Shown here piece after piece: positions 35,031 to 44,414 of a stretch of DNA of 64,000 bases (the stretch's first letter is position 1; every line of letters starts with the position of its first letter). The position numbers and the translations under genes were made by a program. The notes under the pieces were generated by a model. That model did not search any database. It was given only the letters and a program-made list of their open reading frames with translations, and had not been told where the DNA came from. The stretch is from Bacillus sp. Xin1 (lineage in GTDB: Bacteria; Bacillota; Bacilli; Bacillales; Bacillaceae_G), in assembly GCF_013314535.1 (NCBI RefSeq), contig NZ_JABUAE010000001.1, forward strand, positions 496,001-560,000, read 5' to 3'.

Positions 35031-35062
35031 AAAAAGCGCCTGCATATTTGCAGGCGTTTTTT
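35031..35062. terminator. Terminator of the SR1P array, shared with tgl
   Basis: CGCCTGCA/TGCAGGCG with a 4-base loop, A5 and T6 flanks. Confidence 0.92.
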
Positions 35063-35891
35063 AATAAATTGTAGTTGTGTGACCAATGGTTGCAACAATT
35101 GCATCATCTCGAATGGGAATGAATTTGAAGGTGGTTTGTAAGGTATTAGTAGAAGCATGTTGGCTCATAAGGCGGCTATCTATGCGGGTAATAAGATCTG
35201 TTAAATATGCTGAGATAAAGGCATAGGGAATCCTTCGTTCATTTAATAAATAAATGATTTGTTCTTTTGTTTTTACTCCTACACCGTGTCCATAAAAAAA
35301 GAAATTACCTAAATAAAAAGCATTCTCTCCTTGCCACTCAACTGAAGCTGGACTTACTTGTGGATTTTTAAAGTAAACAAGATCGCCAGGAACGATATCC
35401 CCACCGGTTTTTGTCACCAGTTTTAAATCTCGATCATAATCCCATGTATATAGTAGAAGGTTTGCGAATAAGCGATTAAAAGTTTGCTCATCATATAGAG
35501 CTAAAAGTGCTTTGTAAAAAATAATAATCATCGCTGTTGCACATTCTGTTCCGTACTTTTTTCCATTTTTAAAAATATCTCTTATCGCGACGGAGGGTAG
35601 TACATTTGGAAGCAGTTGAAACCCTCCTAGTGGTGTCCTTTTCCAAAATTCAGGATTACAATAGGATTGTTGGAATGTACGGAACTGAAGCCCACTTTGA
35701 AAGAGCTCTAAGGCAGATGTAATAATATGGACTCGTAAATTCAGATCAAAACTAAGTTCGCCAACTGTTTGGAATGCATATACTTCTTGATTTCCAGCCA
35801 TGATGGCTAAGATTTGTTGTTTTTCAGTAGCGAACGGTTCATTTTCACTCGTGATATAAGGATGTACAATGGAACGACCAATCACAATCAT
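35061..35891 (-). CDS. tgl: Spore coat protein transglutaminase
   Basis: 276 residues. Cross-links coat proteins through gamma-glutamyl-lysine bonds during late sporulation. The catalytic Cys117 lies in [13 protein letters not shown], and the [11 protein letters not shown] and [10 protein letters not shown] segments are typical of the Bacillus Tgl family. GTGGGGAT precedes ATG 35891. Mother-cell expression is expected from the family. Confidence 0.92.
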   Translation of the reverse strand: MIVIGRSIVHPYITSENEPFATEKQQILAIMAGNQEVYAFQTVGELSFDLNLRVHIITSALELFQSGLQFRTFQQSYCNPEFWKRTPLGGFQLLPNVLPSVAIRDIFKNGKKYGTECATAMIIIFYKALLALYDEQTFNRLFANLLLYTWDYDRDLKLVTKTGGDIVPGDLVYFKNPQVSPASVEWQGENAFYLGNFFFYGHGVGVKTKEQIIYLLNERRIPYAFISAYLTDLITRIDSRLMSQHASTNTLQTTFKFIPIRDDAIVATIGHTTTIY

Positions 35892-35953
35892 AACTGTATC
35901 CCCACCTATACGTTACATTCTTTAGTATGGTATGAGTAAAAGGAGAAATGGTG

Positions 35954-35980
35954 AAAAAAAAGCCTATCAAATGATAGGCT
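35954..35980 (-). terminator. speA terminator overlapping its stop codon
   Basis: AGCCTATC/GATAGGCT with a 4-base loop; T8 on the minus strand. Confidence 0.88.
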
Positions 35981-37439
35981 TATATTCTTTAATAACGCGT
36001 AATGTTTGTAATGTCATGTCTTCGGGACCTTGTACTGGTAGACCTGCTTCTAAATTTTTATGAATGTAGTCTAAGTTTTCTTGTGTAATAATTTCACCTG
36101 GAGTAAAGATTGGAATCCCTGGTGGATAAACCATTACAAAATCAGCTATAATGCGACCAGCAGCATTTTCAAACGGGATGACCTCTGTCTCTGAATAAAA
36201 AGCATCTCGAGGAGAGAGGGCAAGTACAGGGATTTCTGGAATTTCAACTTGTACTTGAACACCTTTGTCAGCTCTATCTTTAAATGTTGTTGCTAGTTCT
36301 TGTAAGGCTTTAATAAGAATGTTTGTCTCATCTTCTGTATCGCCCAATGTAACAAGGCATAAGATGTTATATAAGTCTGAGAGTTCAACTTCAATGTTAT
36401 AACGCTCTCTTAACCATAACTCTGCCTCATGACCTGTAATTCCTAAGTCTTTTACAGATATAATTAGCTTTGTTGGGTCATAGTTAAATGTGGCATCTGT
36501 ACCTAACATATCTTTTCCAGGACAATAAAGATGTTCAATATCATTTATGGCGTTACGAACCTGCTCAGCTAACTGTATTGTCTTTGATATTAATGCCTTT
36601 CCTTCAGTTGCAAGTCGTTTCCTTGCAACATCAAGGGAAGCAAGCAAAATGTAAGAAGTCGATGTTGTTGTAAGCATACTAATAATGGATTGGACATGTT
36701 TTACATTCACAAGGCCCTCTTTTACATTTAGAATAGAGCTTTGTGTTAACGAACCGCCGAGCTTATGCACACTTGTCGCTGCCATATCTGCCCCAGCTTG
36801 CATAGCTGACATTGGTAATTCGTCATGGAAATGAATATGAACACCATGAGCTTCATCAACTAATACAGGTATTTCGTAGGAGTGAGCTAATTCTACAATT
36901 TGCTGTAGGTCTGCAGCGAACCCAAAGTATGTTGGATTAATAACGAGTAATCCTTTTGCATCTGCATGTTCTTCGAGTGCTTTTTTTACAGATTGAATTG
37001 TAATTCCGTGTGAAATACCGAGCTTTGGATCAATTTCAGGATGAATGAAAATTGGTTTTGCTCCTGAGAAAATAATGGCTGACATTACAGATTTATGAAC
37101 GTTTCGTGGTACAAGAATTTTATCCCCTGGGCCACAAACACTCATCACCATTGTCATAATCGCACCGCTTGTACCTTGAACGGAAAAGAAAGTATGATCT
37201 GCACCAAACGCAGCAGCGGCTAAATCTTGGGCCTCTTTAATCATACCCTTCGGATGATGTAAATCATCGAGCGGTGCGATATTAATTAAATCAATTGCTA
37301 ATGCATTATGCCCAATAAATTCGCGAAACGTAGGATCCATTCCTTGTCCTTTTTTATGACCTGGGATATGGAATTGAATTGGATTTCGCTTACTGTGCTC
37401 TACTAAAGCGGTAAACAATGGTGTTTTGTATTGGGACAA
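35967..37439 (-). CDS. speA: Arginine decarboxylase SpeA (Orn/Lys/Arg decarboxylase family)
   Basis: 490 residues, the same length as B. subtilis SpeA. PLP enzyme making agmatine for polyamine synthesis. The Schiff-base Lys226 is in TSVHKLGGS, preceded by the VDEAHGVH motif. The N-terminus PLFTALVEHSKRNPIQFHIPGHKKG is conserved. TTG 37439 is 9 bases after GAAGGGG, whereas GTG 37448 abuts that site. Confidence 0.9.
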   Translation of the reverse strand: MSQYKTPLFTALVEHSKRNPIQFHIPGHKKGQGMDPTFREFIGHNALAIDLINIAPLDDLHHPKGMIKEAQDLAAAAFGADHTFFSVQGTSGAIMTMVMSVCGPGDKILVPRNVHKSVMSAIIFSGAKPIFIHPEIDPKLGISHGITIQSVKKALEEHADAKGLLVINPTYFGFAADLQQIVELAHSYEIPVLVDEAHGVHIHFHDELPMSAMQAGADMAATSVHKLGGSLTQSSILNVKEGLVNVKHVQSIISMLTTTSTSYILLASLDVARKRLATEGKALISKTIQLAEQVRNAINDIEHLYCPGKDMLGTDATFNYDPTKLIISVKDLGITGHEAELWLRERYNIEVELSDLYNILCLVTLGDTEDETNILIKALQELATTFKDRADKGVQVQVEIPEIPVLALSPRDAFYSETEVIPFENAAGRIIADFVMVYPPGIPIFTPGEIITQENLDYIHKNLEAGLPVQGPEDMTLQTLRVIKEYKPII

Positions 37440-38048
37440 TCTATACACCCCTTCTTCTTAGTAATATTTATTATAGAGTTGTTTTATGTGTATCTTGTTC
37501 AATAAGAAAGTTATTTCCCCTTGTATAGTTATATAACCGTCTAGAAGAACTTGATTTGTTTACTTACCATTCAAAAGTTTTTTCATGGAAGCTTCACTTT
37601 ATTTTCAATAAAACAAAAGCATTATATCACCAATGATTATATATGTATAGGGAAAATTATTATTTTTATTATATGCATAATTAGTAGTAAGTTTATCCCA
37701 TTGTGTGTAAGTAATAAACGCTCATCTTAAGGTTTAAAGAAAGTGAGAAGACACGTTGGAATCTCGGCAATAGAAGTTTTGGTTTATCCTGCTCGTAGTC
37801 AATCAGATCTTTACAGCGGAATTTAGCGGAAGTAAAGGAGTTAGGTAAGGGGAAATAATACTTAAAGTTACATTTTTAGGTGGCTGAAGAGGTATATTTT
37901 TATTAATCTGCTATTTTCAATCTGGCGGGAGATAATTCCATCATAAAAGGGAAATAGTGTATAATGCAAAGTGACCATAGTGAAGAAGGATGGAAGTTTT
38001 ATTTTAAGATAGCACAATGGTAAGGATAAAAATGAATGAGGTGTACAT
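37440..38048. other. Long intergenic region with repeat fragments
   Basis: No gene found. GGAAGCTTCACTTTAT at 37588-37604 matches the terminal signature of the dispersed repeat, and CTTAAGGTTT at 37724-37739 followed by about 120 bp recalls the left part of copy E. These look like degraded copies. Confidence 0.4.
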
Positions 38049-38318
38049 ATGGAATATCAATACCCACTTGATTATGACTGGTCAAATGATGAGATGATTG
38101 CAATCGTGACATTCTATGAGGCCATTGAAAAGGCATATGAGAAAGGTATCGTAAGAGAAGAACTGATGGGACTATATCGTCGCTTTAAAGAAATTGTACC
38201 ATCGAAAGCGGAAGAGAAGAAAATTGATAAAGAGTTTCAAGAGGTAAGTGGTTACTCAATATATCGGGTAATTCAAAGAGCAAAAGAAGTAGAAGAACAA
38301 AAGATTATAAAAATGTAA
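38049..38318 (+). CDS. yktA: UPF0223 family protein YktA
   Basis: 89 residues, helical. [20 protein letters not shown] and the [27 protein letters not shown] segment are the UPF0223 signature. GAGGTG precedes ATG. Order yktA-yktB follows B. subtilis. Function unknown. Confidence 0.88.
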   Translation: MEYQYPLDYDWSNDEMIAIVTFYEAIEKAYEKGIVREELMGLYRRFKEIVPSKAEEKKIDKEFQEVSGYSIYRVIQRAKEVEEQKIIKM

Positions 38319-38325
38319 AAAGATT

Positions 38326-38354
38326 TTGAAAAATAAAACACACAGTGCTATAAT
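38326..38354 (+). promoter_or_regulatory. Strong promoter leading straight into a terminator
   Basis: TTGAAA (38326-38331), 17-base spacer, TATAAT (38349-38354). Only about 40 bp separate the predicted start from the end of the terminator at 38368-38398. Confidence 0.5.
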
Positions 38355-38367
38355 GGGATAACAACTT

Positions 38368-38398
38368 AAAACGGACAATATTTATATTGTCCGTTTTC
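38368..38398. terminator. Bidirectional terminator between yktA and yktB
   Basis: AAAACGGACAATA/TATTGTCCGTTTT with a 4-base loop. Confidence 0.85.
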
Positions 38399-38400
38399 TA

Positions 38401-39027
38401 CTATCGATTGCAAATTTTATATAAAGGAAGGAGTGAGTGCATAGTAGTTTCAACCTTCGCAAGAAATTGTTCATCAGTAAGTGTTGAAAATTCTTCTGGT
38501 GTGATGTGAATACCAACTAGTAACTCGGCTTTTTTTATAGTTGCTAAGCGTTCAATCATTTTTTGCAAATCAGTTATTTCAAGTGAGTTATGTAGTTTTA
38601 CAGCTGGTTTAGTATGGTCAATGGACCAAACGAAGTCATTTGGTATACTTGTTTTTAAATCATTTAAATGTTCTAAGAAGGCATGAGCCGCTTCCACTTT
38701 TTGTGGACACTCATAGATTAAACCAAAGTATATGAAAGCATGGGTACCCCATAAACCAATTTGAAAATGTGGCAGCATTTTATATCCGCGTTTATTTGTT
38801 GAAAAAGCAACCCAAGTATCGTTTGGTGGATTGACTTTACGTCGTGCATGTTTTGCAACATGATAGAAAAAAGTTTCCCCAGTTTGTTCTGATAAATAAT
38901 GAGAAAATTGCTCGCCTAGATCTTCTAATTTAGGATGAATATTCGTTTTAATAGCATTCATTCGTTCTTCGAGACCATCAACTGCAAAGACAGCAAAGTC
39001 AGTTGATTTAAATGTTTGTAATGTCAT
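38401..39027 (-). CDS. yktB: UPF0637 family protein YktB
   Basis: 208 residues, DUF1054. [44 protein letters not shown] and [11 protein letters not shown] are characteristic. The fold is known from B. subtilis but not the function. TTGGAGGAA precedes ATG 39027; the frame is open to 39099 without a ribosome binding site. Confidence 0.88.
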   Translation of the reverse strand: MTLQTFKSTDFAVFAVDGLEERMNAIKTNIHPKLEDLGEQFSHYLSEQTGETFFYHVAKHARRKVNPPNDTWVAFSTNKRGYKMLPHFQIGLWGTHAFIYFGLIYECPQKVEAAHAFLEHLNDLKTSIPNDFVWSIDHTKPAVKLHNSLEITDLQKMIERLATIKKAELLVGIHITPEEFSTLTDEQFLAKVETTMHSLLPLYKICNR

Positions 39028-39233
39028 GATAGTTCCTCCAACTCCTAGTTTGTTTTTAATTTTAGCATAGCTTGTACGATTGATAAAAAAACAGTACAAA
39101 AAAATTTCAGTAAAAAAATATAATTTTGTTGCATAGATGATTTCTCCAACATAATATAGTATAAAACAAAAAATCAGAAAATTGAGTTAATTCTAGTCCG
39201 AGGGCAGACGAATATTGGGAGGAGGCAATAAAA

Positions 39234-39422
39234 ATGAGACAGGTGATTAACGCGTTAAAGAGAACAGATGCTGAAAAAAGAATTCCGGTGCTAAGATTGG
39301 AGTTAGATTATGAATTAGCAACGCTATATGATGCAATGATGGAAAATGATAACCAGAAAAAAGAAGAGTGCGTGCAAAAATTAGAAGTGCTAAGACTTGA
39401 AATGATCCGTTTAGAGGCGTAA
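39234..39422 (+). CDS. YkzI-like small helical protein
   Basis: 62 residues, charged and helical. RTDAEKRIPVLRLELDYELATLYDAMM suggests a short helical hairpin. GGGAGGAGG precedes ATG. Position between yktB and the inositol phosphatase gene matches ykzI of B. subtilis; the sequence match is from memory. Confidence 0.6.
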   Translation: MRQVINALKRTDAEKRIPVLRLELDYELATLYDAMMENDNQKKEECVQKLEVLRLEMIRLEA

Positions 39423-39454
39423 TAATAGTATATGTATAAAAATTAAGTTGGTGC

Positions 39455-39480
39455 GAACCTTATAAAGGGTTCGTTTTTTC
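39455..39480 (+). terminator. Intrinsic terminator
   Basis: CGAACC/GGTTCG around TTATAAAG-type loop, then T6. Confidence 0.75.
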
Positions 39481-39510
39481 TGTGAACAGTATAGATCGGA
39501 GTGTTTAAAC

Positions 39511-40302
39511 ATGCAAGAGGTATGGAAAGAAATCGATACAAATGCGAAGCGGTGGATTCGAGAAGCTGGTGAGCGTTTAATGGCATCATTGCAAAAGACA
39601 CTTACCATAGAGACGAAATCAAGTGCAGCTGATTTAGTAACGAATATGGATCGAGAAATAGAGCAGTTTTTGATTGGAGAAATTAAACAAACATTTCCAA
39701 ATCATTATATTTTAGGTGAGGAAGGATATGGGGATGAAGTAGCTTCTTCTGAAGGAGTTGTTTGGCTAATTGATCCAATCGATGGCACGATGAATTTTGT
39801 GCATCAAAAAAGAAATTTTGCAATTTCAATTGGCATTTATGAGAACGGTATCGGAAGAATAGGCCTTATCTATGATCCAGTTCACGATGAGCTTTATCAT
39901 GCTGTAAAAGGAGAAGGGGCTTTTTGTAACGGTGTATCCATCCCTTCTTTAGAGGAGAGTGCCATAGAGAATGGAATAATTGCTTTAAATGCAACTTGGC
40001 TCACCGATAATCCATTACTTAATATGGAGAAAATGATGCAACTTGTAAAATTGGCAAGGGGAACACGTTCATACGGATGTGCAGCATTAGAAATGGTTTA
40101 TGTTGCAACGGGAAGACTAGATGCCTACGTGACACCTCGATTATCTCCATGGGATTTTGGCGGGGGAATGATTATTGTAGAAGAAGTCGGTGGTAAGGTA
40201 ACGACATTCGCCGGCACGGTGCTTTCTATTGTTGAGAAGAGCAGTGTGTTAGTTGCAAAACCTGGAGTGTATGAAGAGTTATTACCATATGTATCACAGT
40301 AA
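39511..40302 (+). CDS. suhB: Inositol monophosphatase family protein (YktC/SuhB-like)
   Basis: 263 residues. Li-sensitive Mg-dependent phosphatase fold: ILGEEGYG, DPIDGTMNFVH (metal-binding motif A near residue 90) and SPWDFGGGMIIVEEVGG (motif B). Acts on inositol phosphate or related sugar phosphates. GGAGTG precedes ATG. A bidirectional terminator separates it from ylaF. Confidence 0.9.
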   Translation: MQEVWKEIDTNAKRWIREAGERLMASLQKTLTIETKSSAADLVTNMDREIEQFLIGEIKQTFPNHYILGEEGYGDEVASSEGVVWLIDPIDGTMNFVHQKRNFAISIGIYENGIGRIGLIYDPVHDELYHAVKGEGAFCNGVSIPSLEESAIENGIIALNATWLTDNPLLNMEKMMQLVKLARGTRSYGCAALEMVYVATGRLDAYVTPRLSPWDFGGGMIIVEEVGGKVTTFAGTVLSIVEKSSVLVAKPGVYEELLPYVSQ

Positions 40303-40303
40303 C

Positions 40304-40343
40304 AAAAAAGTAAGAGGCTCAAGATGTAGCTTCTTACTTTTTT
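40304..40343. terminator. Bidirectional terminator
   Basis: AAAAAAGTAAGA-GCT paired with AGC-TCTTACTTTTTT. Confidence 0.88.
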
Positions 40344-40346
40344 ATG

Positions 40347-40526
40347 TCACTGTGATTTGCGCATTTTGCGTTTTGTTATAAATCCATATCCGACTGTAAC
40401 AAATGTACCAATAATGCAAATAATAATACCAATGGGACTATTTTCAGCAATCATAATGCCTATGCCAATTAAGAAAATAACACCGATGATAGCGGTTAAT
40501 AAAAAGCGATATTGAATGTGTTCCAT
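40347..40526 (-). CDS. ylaF: YlaF-like small membrane protein (DUF5325)
   Basis: 59 residues with two membrane helices (about 8-25 and 30-48) and a basic C-terminus (ITKRKMRKSQ). GGAGGGTG precedes ATG 40526. Divergent from typA, the same arrangement as ylaF-ylaG in B. subtilis. Function unknown. Confidence 0.75.
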   Translation of the reverse strand: MEHIQYRFLLTAIIGVIFLIGIGIMIAENSPIGIIICIIGTFVTVGYGFITKRKMRKSQ

Positions 40527-40666
40527 TTCTTCACCCTCCAATTTCATTTTACTTTCACAAAAGTAAGAATACAACTATATTTTCATTCTTGATTTTATTT
40601 TGATTGCCATTGTATCCCCTTCGCTCTTATAATAGAGAAGGATTAAAAAGACACTAGGAGTTGGAC

Positions 40667-42511
40667 ATGTTGAAAAAACGACAAGATTTACGTAATATAG
40701 CAATTATTGCCCACGTTGACCATGGTAAAACAACACTTGTTGACCAATTATTACGTCAAGCGGGGACGTTCCGTGCAAATGAGCATGTAGAAGAGCGTGC
40801 AATGGATTCGAACGATTTAGAAAGAGAACGCGGTATTACTATTTTAGCAAAAAATACAGCGATTCATTATGAAGATAAACGAATTAACATTTTAGATACA
40901 CCAGGACACGCTGACTTCGGTGGTGAAGTAGAGCGTATCATGAAAATGGTTGATGGTGTTTTACTTGTTGTTGATGCATATGAAGGTTGTATGCCACAAA
41001 CACGATTTGTTTTAAAGAAAGCTCTTGAGCAAAACTTAACTCCAATCGTTGTAGTAAACAAAATTGACCGTGACTTTGCTCGCCCGGATGAAGTAGTTGA
41101 TGAAGTAATCGACTTATTCATTGAGCTTGGTGCAAACGAAGATCAGTTAGAGTTCCCAGTTGTATTCGCATCAGCAATGAACGGAACAGCAAGCTTAGAT
41201 TCAAACCCAGCAAATCAAGAAGAGAATATGAAATCATTGTTTGACACAATTATTGAACATATTCCGGCACCAATTGATAATAGCGAAGAGCCACTTCAAT
41301 TCCAAGTAGCACTTCTTGATTATAACGACTACGTTGGTCGTATTGGAGTTGGGCGTGTATTCCGCGGTACAATGAAAGTCGGACAACAAGTTGCATTAAT
41401 GAAAGTTGACGGAAGTGTAAAACAATTCCGTGTAACGAAATTGTTTGGTTACATGGGCTTAAAACGTCAAGAAATTGAAGAAGCAAAAGCTGGAGATCTA
41501 GTAGCTGTTTCAGGTATGGAAGACATTAACGTTGGTGAAACAGTATGTCCAGTTGAACAACAAGAGGCTTTACCATTATTACGTATCGATGAGCCAACAT
41601 TACAAATGACGTTCCTTGTAAATAACAGCCCATTTGCAGGTCGTGAAGGTAAATACATTACATCTCGTAAAATTGAAGAGCGTCTTCGTTCACAATTAGA
41701 AACAGATGTGAGTTTACGTGTAGATAATACAGAATCTCCTGATGCATGGATTGTATCTGGACGTGGAGAGTTACATTTATCTATCTTAATTGAAAACATG
41801 CGTCGTGAAGGATATGAATTACAGGTATCTAAACCAGAAGTAATCATTAAAGAGGTTGACGGCGTAAGATGTGAGCCGGTAGAACGTGTACAAATTGATG
41901 TACCAGAAGAATATACTGGTTCTATTATGGAATCAATGGGTGCACGTAAAGGTGAAATGTTAGATATGGTCAATAATGGAAACGGCCAAGTTCGTCTTAC
42001 ATTTATGGTGCCAGCACGTGGATTAATTGGTTACACAACAGAATTCCTAACATTGACTCGTGGTTATGGTATTTTAAACCATACATTCGATTGCTACCAA
42101 CCAGTACATGCTGGACAAGTTGGTGGACGTCGCCAAGGTGTTCTTGTTTCACTTGAAACAGGAAAAGCATCACAATATGGTATTATGCAAGTTGAAGATC
42201 GCGGTGTAATCTTCGTTGAACCAGGTACAGAAGTATATGCTGGTATGATTGTTGGGGAACATACACGTGAGAATGATTTAACAGTTAACGTTGTAAAAAT
42301 GAAACAACAAACTAACATTCGTTCTGCAACAAAAGACCAGACATCAACAATGAAAAAACCACGTATTATGACTTTAGAAGAGTCATTAGAATACTTAAAT
42401 GAAGATGAATACTGTGAAGTAACACCAGAATCGATTCGTCTTCGTAAAAAGATTCTTGATAAGAGCGAACGCGAAAGAGCTGCTAAGAAAAAGAAATCTG
42501 TAGAAGCATAA
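40667..42511 (+). CDS. typA: Ribosome-associated GTPase TypA/BipA
   Basis: 614 residues. Translational GTPase with G1 [10 protein letters not shown]2 RGITI, G3 DTPGHADF, G4 NKID and a C-terminal BipA-specific domain. Helps large-subunit assembly and stress or cold growth. ATG 40667 follows TAGGAG; TTG 40661 is the only nearby alternative. Followed by a strong terminator. Confidence 0.95.
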   Translation: MLKKRQDLRNIAIIAHVDHGKTTLVDQLLRQAGTFRANEHVEERAMDSNDLERERGITILAKNTAIHYEDKRINILDTPGHADFGGEVERIMKMVDGVLLVVDAYEGCMPQTRFVLKKALEQNLTPIVVVNKIDRDFARPDEVVDEVIDLFIELGANEDQLEFPVVFASAMNGTASLDSNPANQEENMKSLFDTIIEHIPAPIDNSEEPLQFQVALLDYNDYVGRIGVGRVFRGTMKVGQQVALMKVDGSVKQFRVTKLFGYMGLKRQEIEEAKAGDLVAVSGMEDINVGETVCPVEQQEALPLLRIDEPTLQMTFLVNNSPFAGREGKYITSRKIEERLRSQLETDVSLRVDNTESPDAWIVSGRGELHLSILIENMRREGYELQVSKPEVIIKEVDGVRCEPVERVQIDVPEEYTGSIMESMGARKGEMLDMVNNGNGQVRLTFMVPARGLIGYTTEFLTLTRGYGILNHTFDCYQPVHAGQVGGRRQGVLVSLETGKASQYGIMQVEDRGVIFVEPGTEVYAGMIVGEHTRENDLTVNVVKMKQQTNIRSATKDQTSTMKKPRIMTLEESLEYLNEDEYCEVTPESIRLRKKILDKSERERAAKKKKSVEA

Positions 42512-42521
42512 AAAATGAAGA

Positions 42522-42553
42522 AGCTGCCTTTTTATGAAAAGGCAGCTTTTTTT
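42522..42553 (+). terminator. typA terminator
   Basis: AGCTGCCTTTT/AAAAGGCAGCT with TATG loop, then T7. Confidence 0.92.
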
Positions 42554-42711
42554 ATTTAAATATTTTTAGAAAATTTCTTCATTTATCTAGACAGTATTTT
42601 TTCTGCAAGGTACTCTTATAGTAGGTAGCATAGAGTCTGAAAATGGAGATAAGGCATTACTAGTTAGTGAAAAGTGTTTATAGGGATTTTATTAGATAGG
42701 GGGGAAGTGTA

Positions 42712-43014
42712 ATGATAGAGAGAATGTCATTTTTCGCAAAGTTATACAATGTAGAAACGAATCCAGAAATAGGTATGTGGCTACTTTATGGTACGATGAT
42801 TATTTTGAGTATGCTTGTATATAATTTAGGTTTTGCAAGGAAATTATCGTTATTACAAAATGTTGTGATCTATGTGGTATTAGCGATTGGGTGTACGGTT
42901 CTAACTTTTTTTGCGGTATTTTTACCAGTGGGAGAAGGTCTTGTTGTGGCGGCAGCTGTGCTTGGCATTTATAGATTGCGCTTACATCAAGCGCGGAAAC
43001 AGAGAGTGAATTAG
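42712..43014 (+). CDS. ylaH: YlaH-like membrane protein
   Basis: 100 residues with two or three membrane helices. [23 protein letters not shown] and the helix ending [20 protein letters not shown] fit the YlaH family. GGGGGGAAG precedes ATG. Its stop overlaps the ribosome binding site of the next gene, so both are co-translated. Function unknown. Confidence 0.8.
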   Translation: MIERMSFFAKLYNVETNPEIGMWLLYGTMIILSMLVYNLGFARKLSLLQNVVIYVVLAIGCTVLTFFAVFLPVGEGLVVAAAVLGIYRLRLHQARKQRVN

Positions 43015-43028
43015 GGAGGAGATGTTTC

Positions 43029-43304
43029 ATGCGCTCTGTACAAGATACATTATATAATTGGTTAACGATTAAAACAGTTGCGGAAGCACGTCCGCATGAT
43101 GAAGCTGCACAAGAAACTTATATACTGTTCCATAGTACGTTACATGAAGATCATCAATTAAGAGAGGTAACGGTAGAAAAGAAAGAAGATATGTATTTGG
43201 TTACGTATGAACAAGAAGGGGAAAAGCATTCTACAAGATTTCCAGTAGAGCTTATAGATTGTTTCTTAGATCAAATGAAACGAGAGCCGGAGAAATATAA
43301 ATAA
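43029..43304 (+). CDS. Hypothetical protein downstream of ylaH
   Basis: 91 residues, acidic and soluble, with a repeated strand pattern (YILFHSTLHEDHQLREVTVEKKEDMYLVTY). No family recognised. GGAGGAG precedes ATG 43029 and overlaps the ylaH stop, so it is part of the ylaH operon. Confidence 0.75.
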   Translation: MRSVQDTLYNWLTIKTVAEARPHDEAAQETYILFHSTLHEDHQLREVTVEKKEDMYLVTYEQEGEKHSTRFPVELIDCFLDQMKREPEKYK

Positions 43305-43334
43305 GTCCTCATCTGAATGATTGAGGACTTATTT
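43299..43334. terminator. Bidirectional terminator
   Basis: AAATAAGTCCTCA/TGAGGACTTATTT. Lies between the ylaH operon and convergent ylaI. Confidence 0.8.
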
Positions 43335-43340
43335 GGCAGT

Positions 43341-43541
43341 TTACCACTCATCTTCTATTGTTTTATCACGATATAAGTGGAATTTTCCGGTTGCATGGCG
43401 TTCCATTGTACGTTCTGCAATACGTTCTGTGCATTCCATGCACATATATGTATGAATAGGACGGTTACGAAGCCTTTTGGCCATAGGATTTTCGTCATCT
43501 AACTCTTCTTTTTTATCACAAAGCATGCATTTGACTCTCAT
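43341..43541 (-). CDS. ylaI: YlaI family zinc-finger-like protein (DUF2197)
   Basis: 66 residues. Two Cys pairs, CMLC near residue 5 and CMEC near residue 34, form a likely zinc ribbon. RNRPIHTYMCMECTERIAERT is the YlaI signature. AGGTGACGAA precedes ATG. Function unknown. Confidence 0.85.
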   Translation of the reverse strand: MRVKCMLCDKKEELDDENPMAKRLRNRPIHTYMCMECTERIAERTMERHATGKFHLYRDKTIEDEW

Positions 43542-43683
43542 TTCGTCACCTCAATACAAATTCTATCGATATAAGTATATCATGTAAAATTGATATTTTT
43601 GAACTATAGGGGGAAAAAATAATATTTTCGCAATTCAAAAAATAAGTTATTATTAGGATAAAGAAAAATTTGGAGGTGGAAAT

Positions 43684-44139
43684 ATGGCAAATGTAGTAGA
43701 ACCTGCATTGACAGATTCTTTAATTCAATCTTTACGGGAAGGGCATATCATTACAATTGCAACGATTGATTTTGAAAAGACTATTCCAAATGTAAGTGCT
43801 ATTTCATGGGTATATGCAATGAATAAGACAAGCATACGATTTGCAGTTGATCAACGCTCTCGCATTGTGGAAAATTTACGCCATCAGCCAGGGCTTGTAC
43901 TTACTGTCATGGCAAATGAATCTGTATTTTCCATTAGCGGTGAAGCAAAGATTTTAAAGGAGAGATTGGAAGGTATTCCGCTTAAGTTAACTGTAGTAGA
44001 AGTATCTGTTCAAGAAGTGCGTGATGTTATGTTTTATGGAGCAAAGCTTACTTCGGAACCAACATATGAAAAAACATATGATCTTCGTGCTGCTGAAAAA
44101 CTTGATAATCAAGTTTTGACAGCAATGAAAGAATTATAG
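43684..44139 (+). CDS. Pyridoxamine 5'-phosphate oxidase-like flavin-binding protein
   Basis: 151 residues with the split-barrel pattern of FMN-binding PNPOx-like proteins (HIITIATIDFEKTIPNVSAISWVYAM, then IRFAVDQRSRIVENLRHQPG). These small members are rarely true PdxH; they may be flavin or heme handling proteins. TGGAGGTGG precedes ATG. It stands before the phoH-like gene. Confidence 0.75.
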   Translation: MANVVEPALTDSLIQSLREGHIITIATIDFEKTIPNVSAISWVYAMNKTSIRFAVDQRSRIVENLRHQPGLVLTVMANESVFSISGEAKILKERLEGIPLKLTVVEVSVQEVRDVMFYGAKLTSEPTYEKTYDLRAAEKLDNQVLTAMKEL

Positions 44140-44143
44140 AAAT

Positions 44144-44173
44144 GGATGAACGCGAGGAGTTTCATCCTTTTTT
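44144..44173 (+). terminator. Intrinsic terminator
   Basis: GGATGAA/TTCATCC with a 10-base loop, then T6. Confidence 0.7.
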
Positions 44174-44414
44174 ATTCTTTCAGCCAAAGTAAATAGCTGA
44201 ACTTTGTTACATGTTAGAATATAAATTTTGCAGAAAGAATACGATACCTAGTAATAAATATGAAAAAATGAAGAAGAAAAGTTTTAATTTCTATGAATTT
44301 CGATTCTACCTCGTTAATACATTACATATAATTATAACAATGGTTCGTCCATATCACGATCATGGATGAAACCCTTGTTCTACAAATTTAAAAGTGGAGT
44401 CAGGGGGTAACAGG

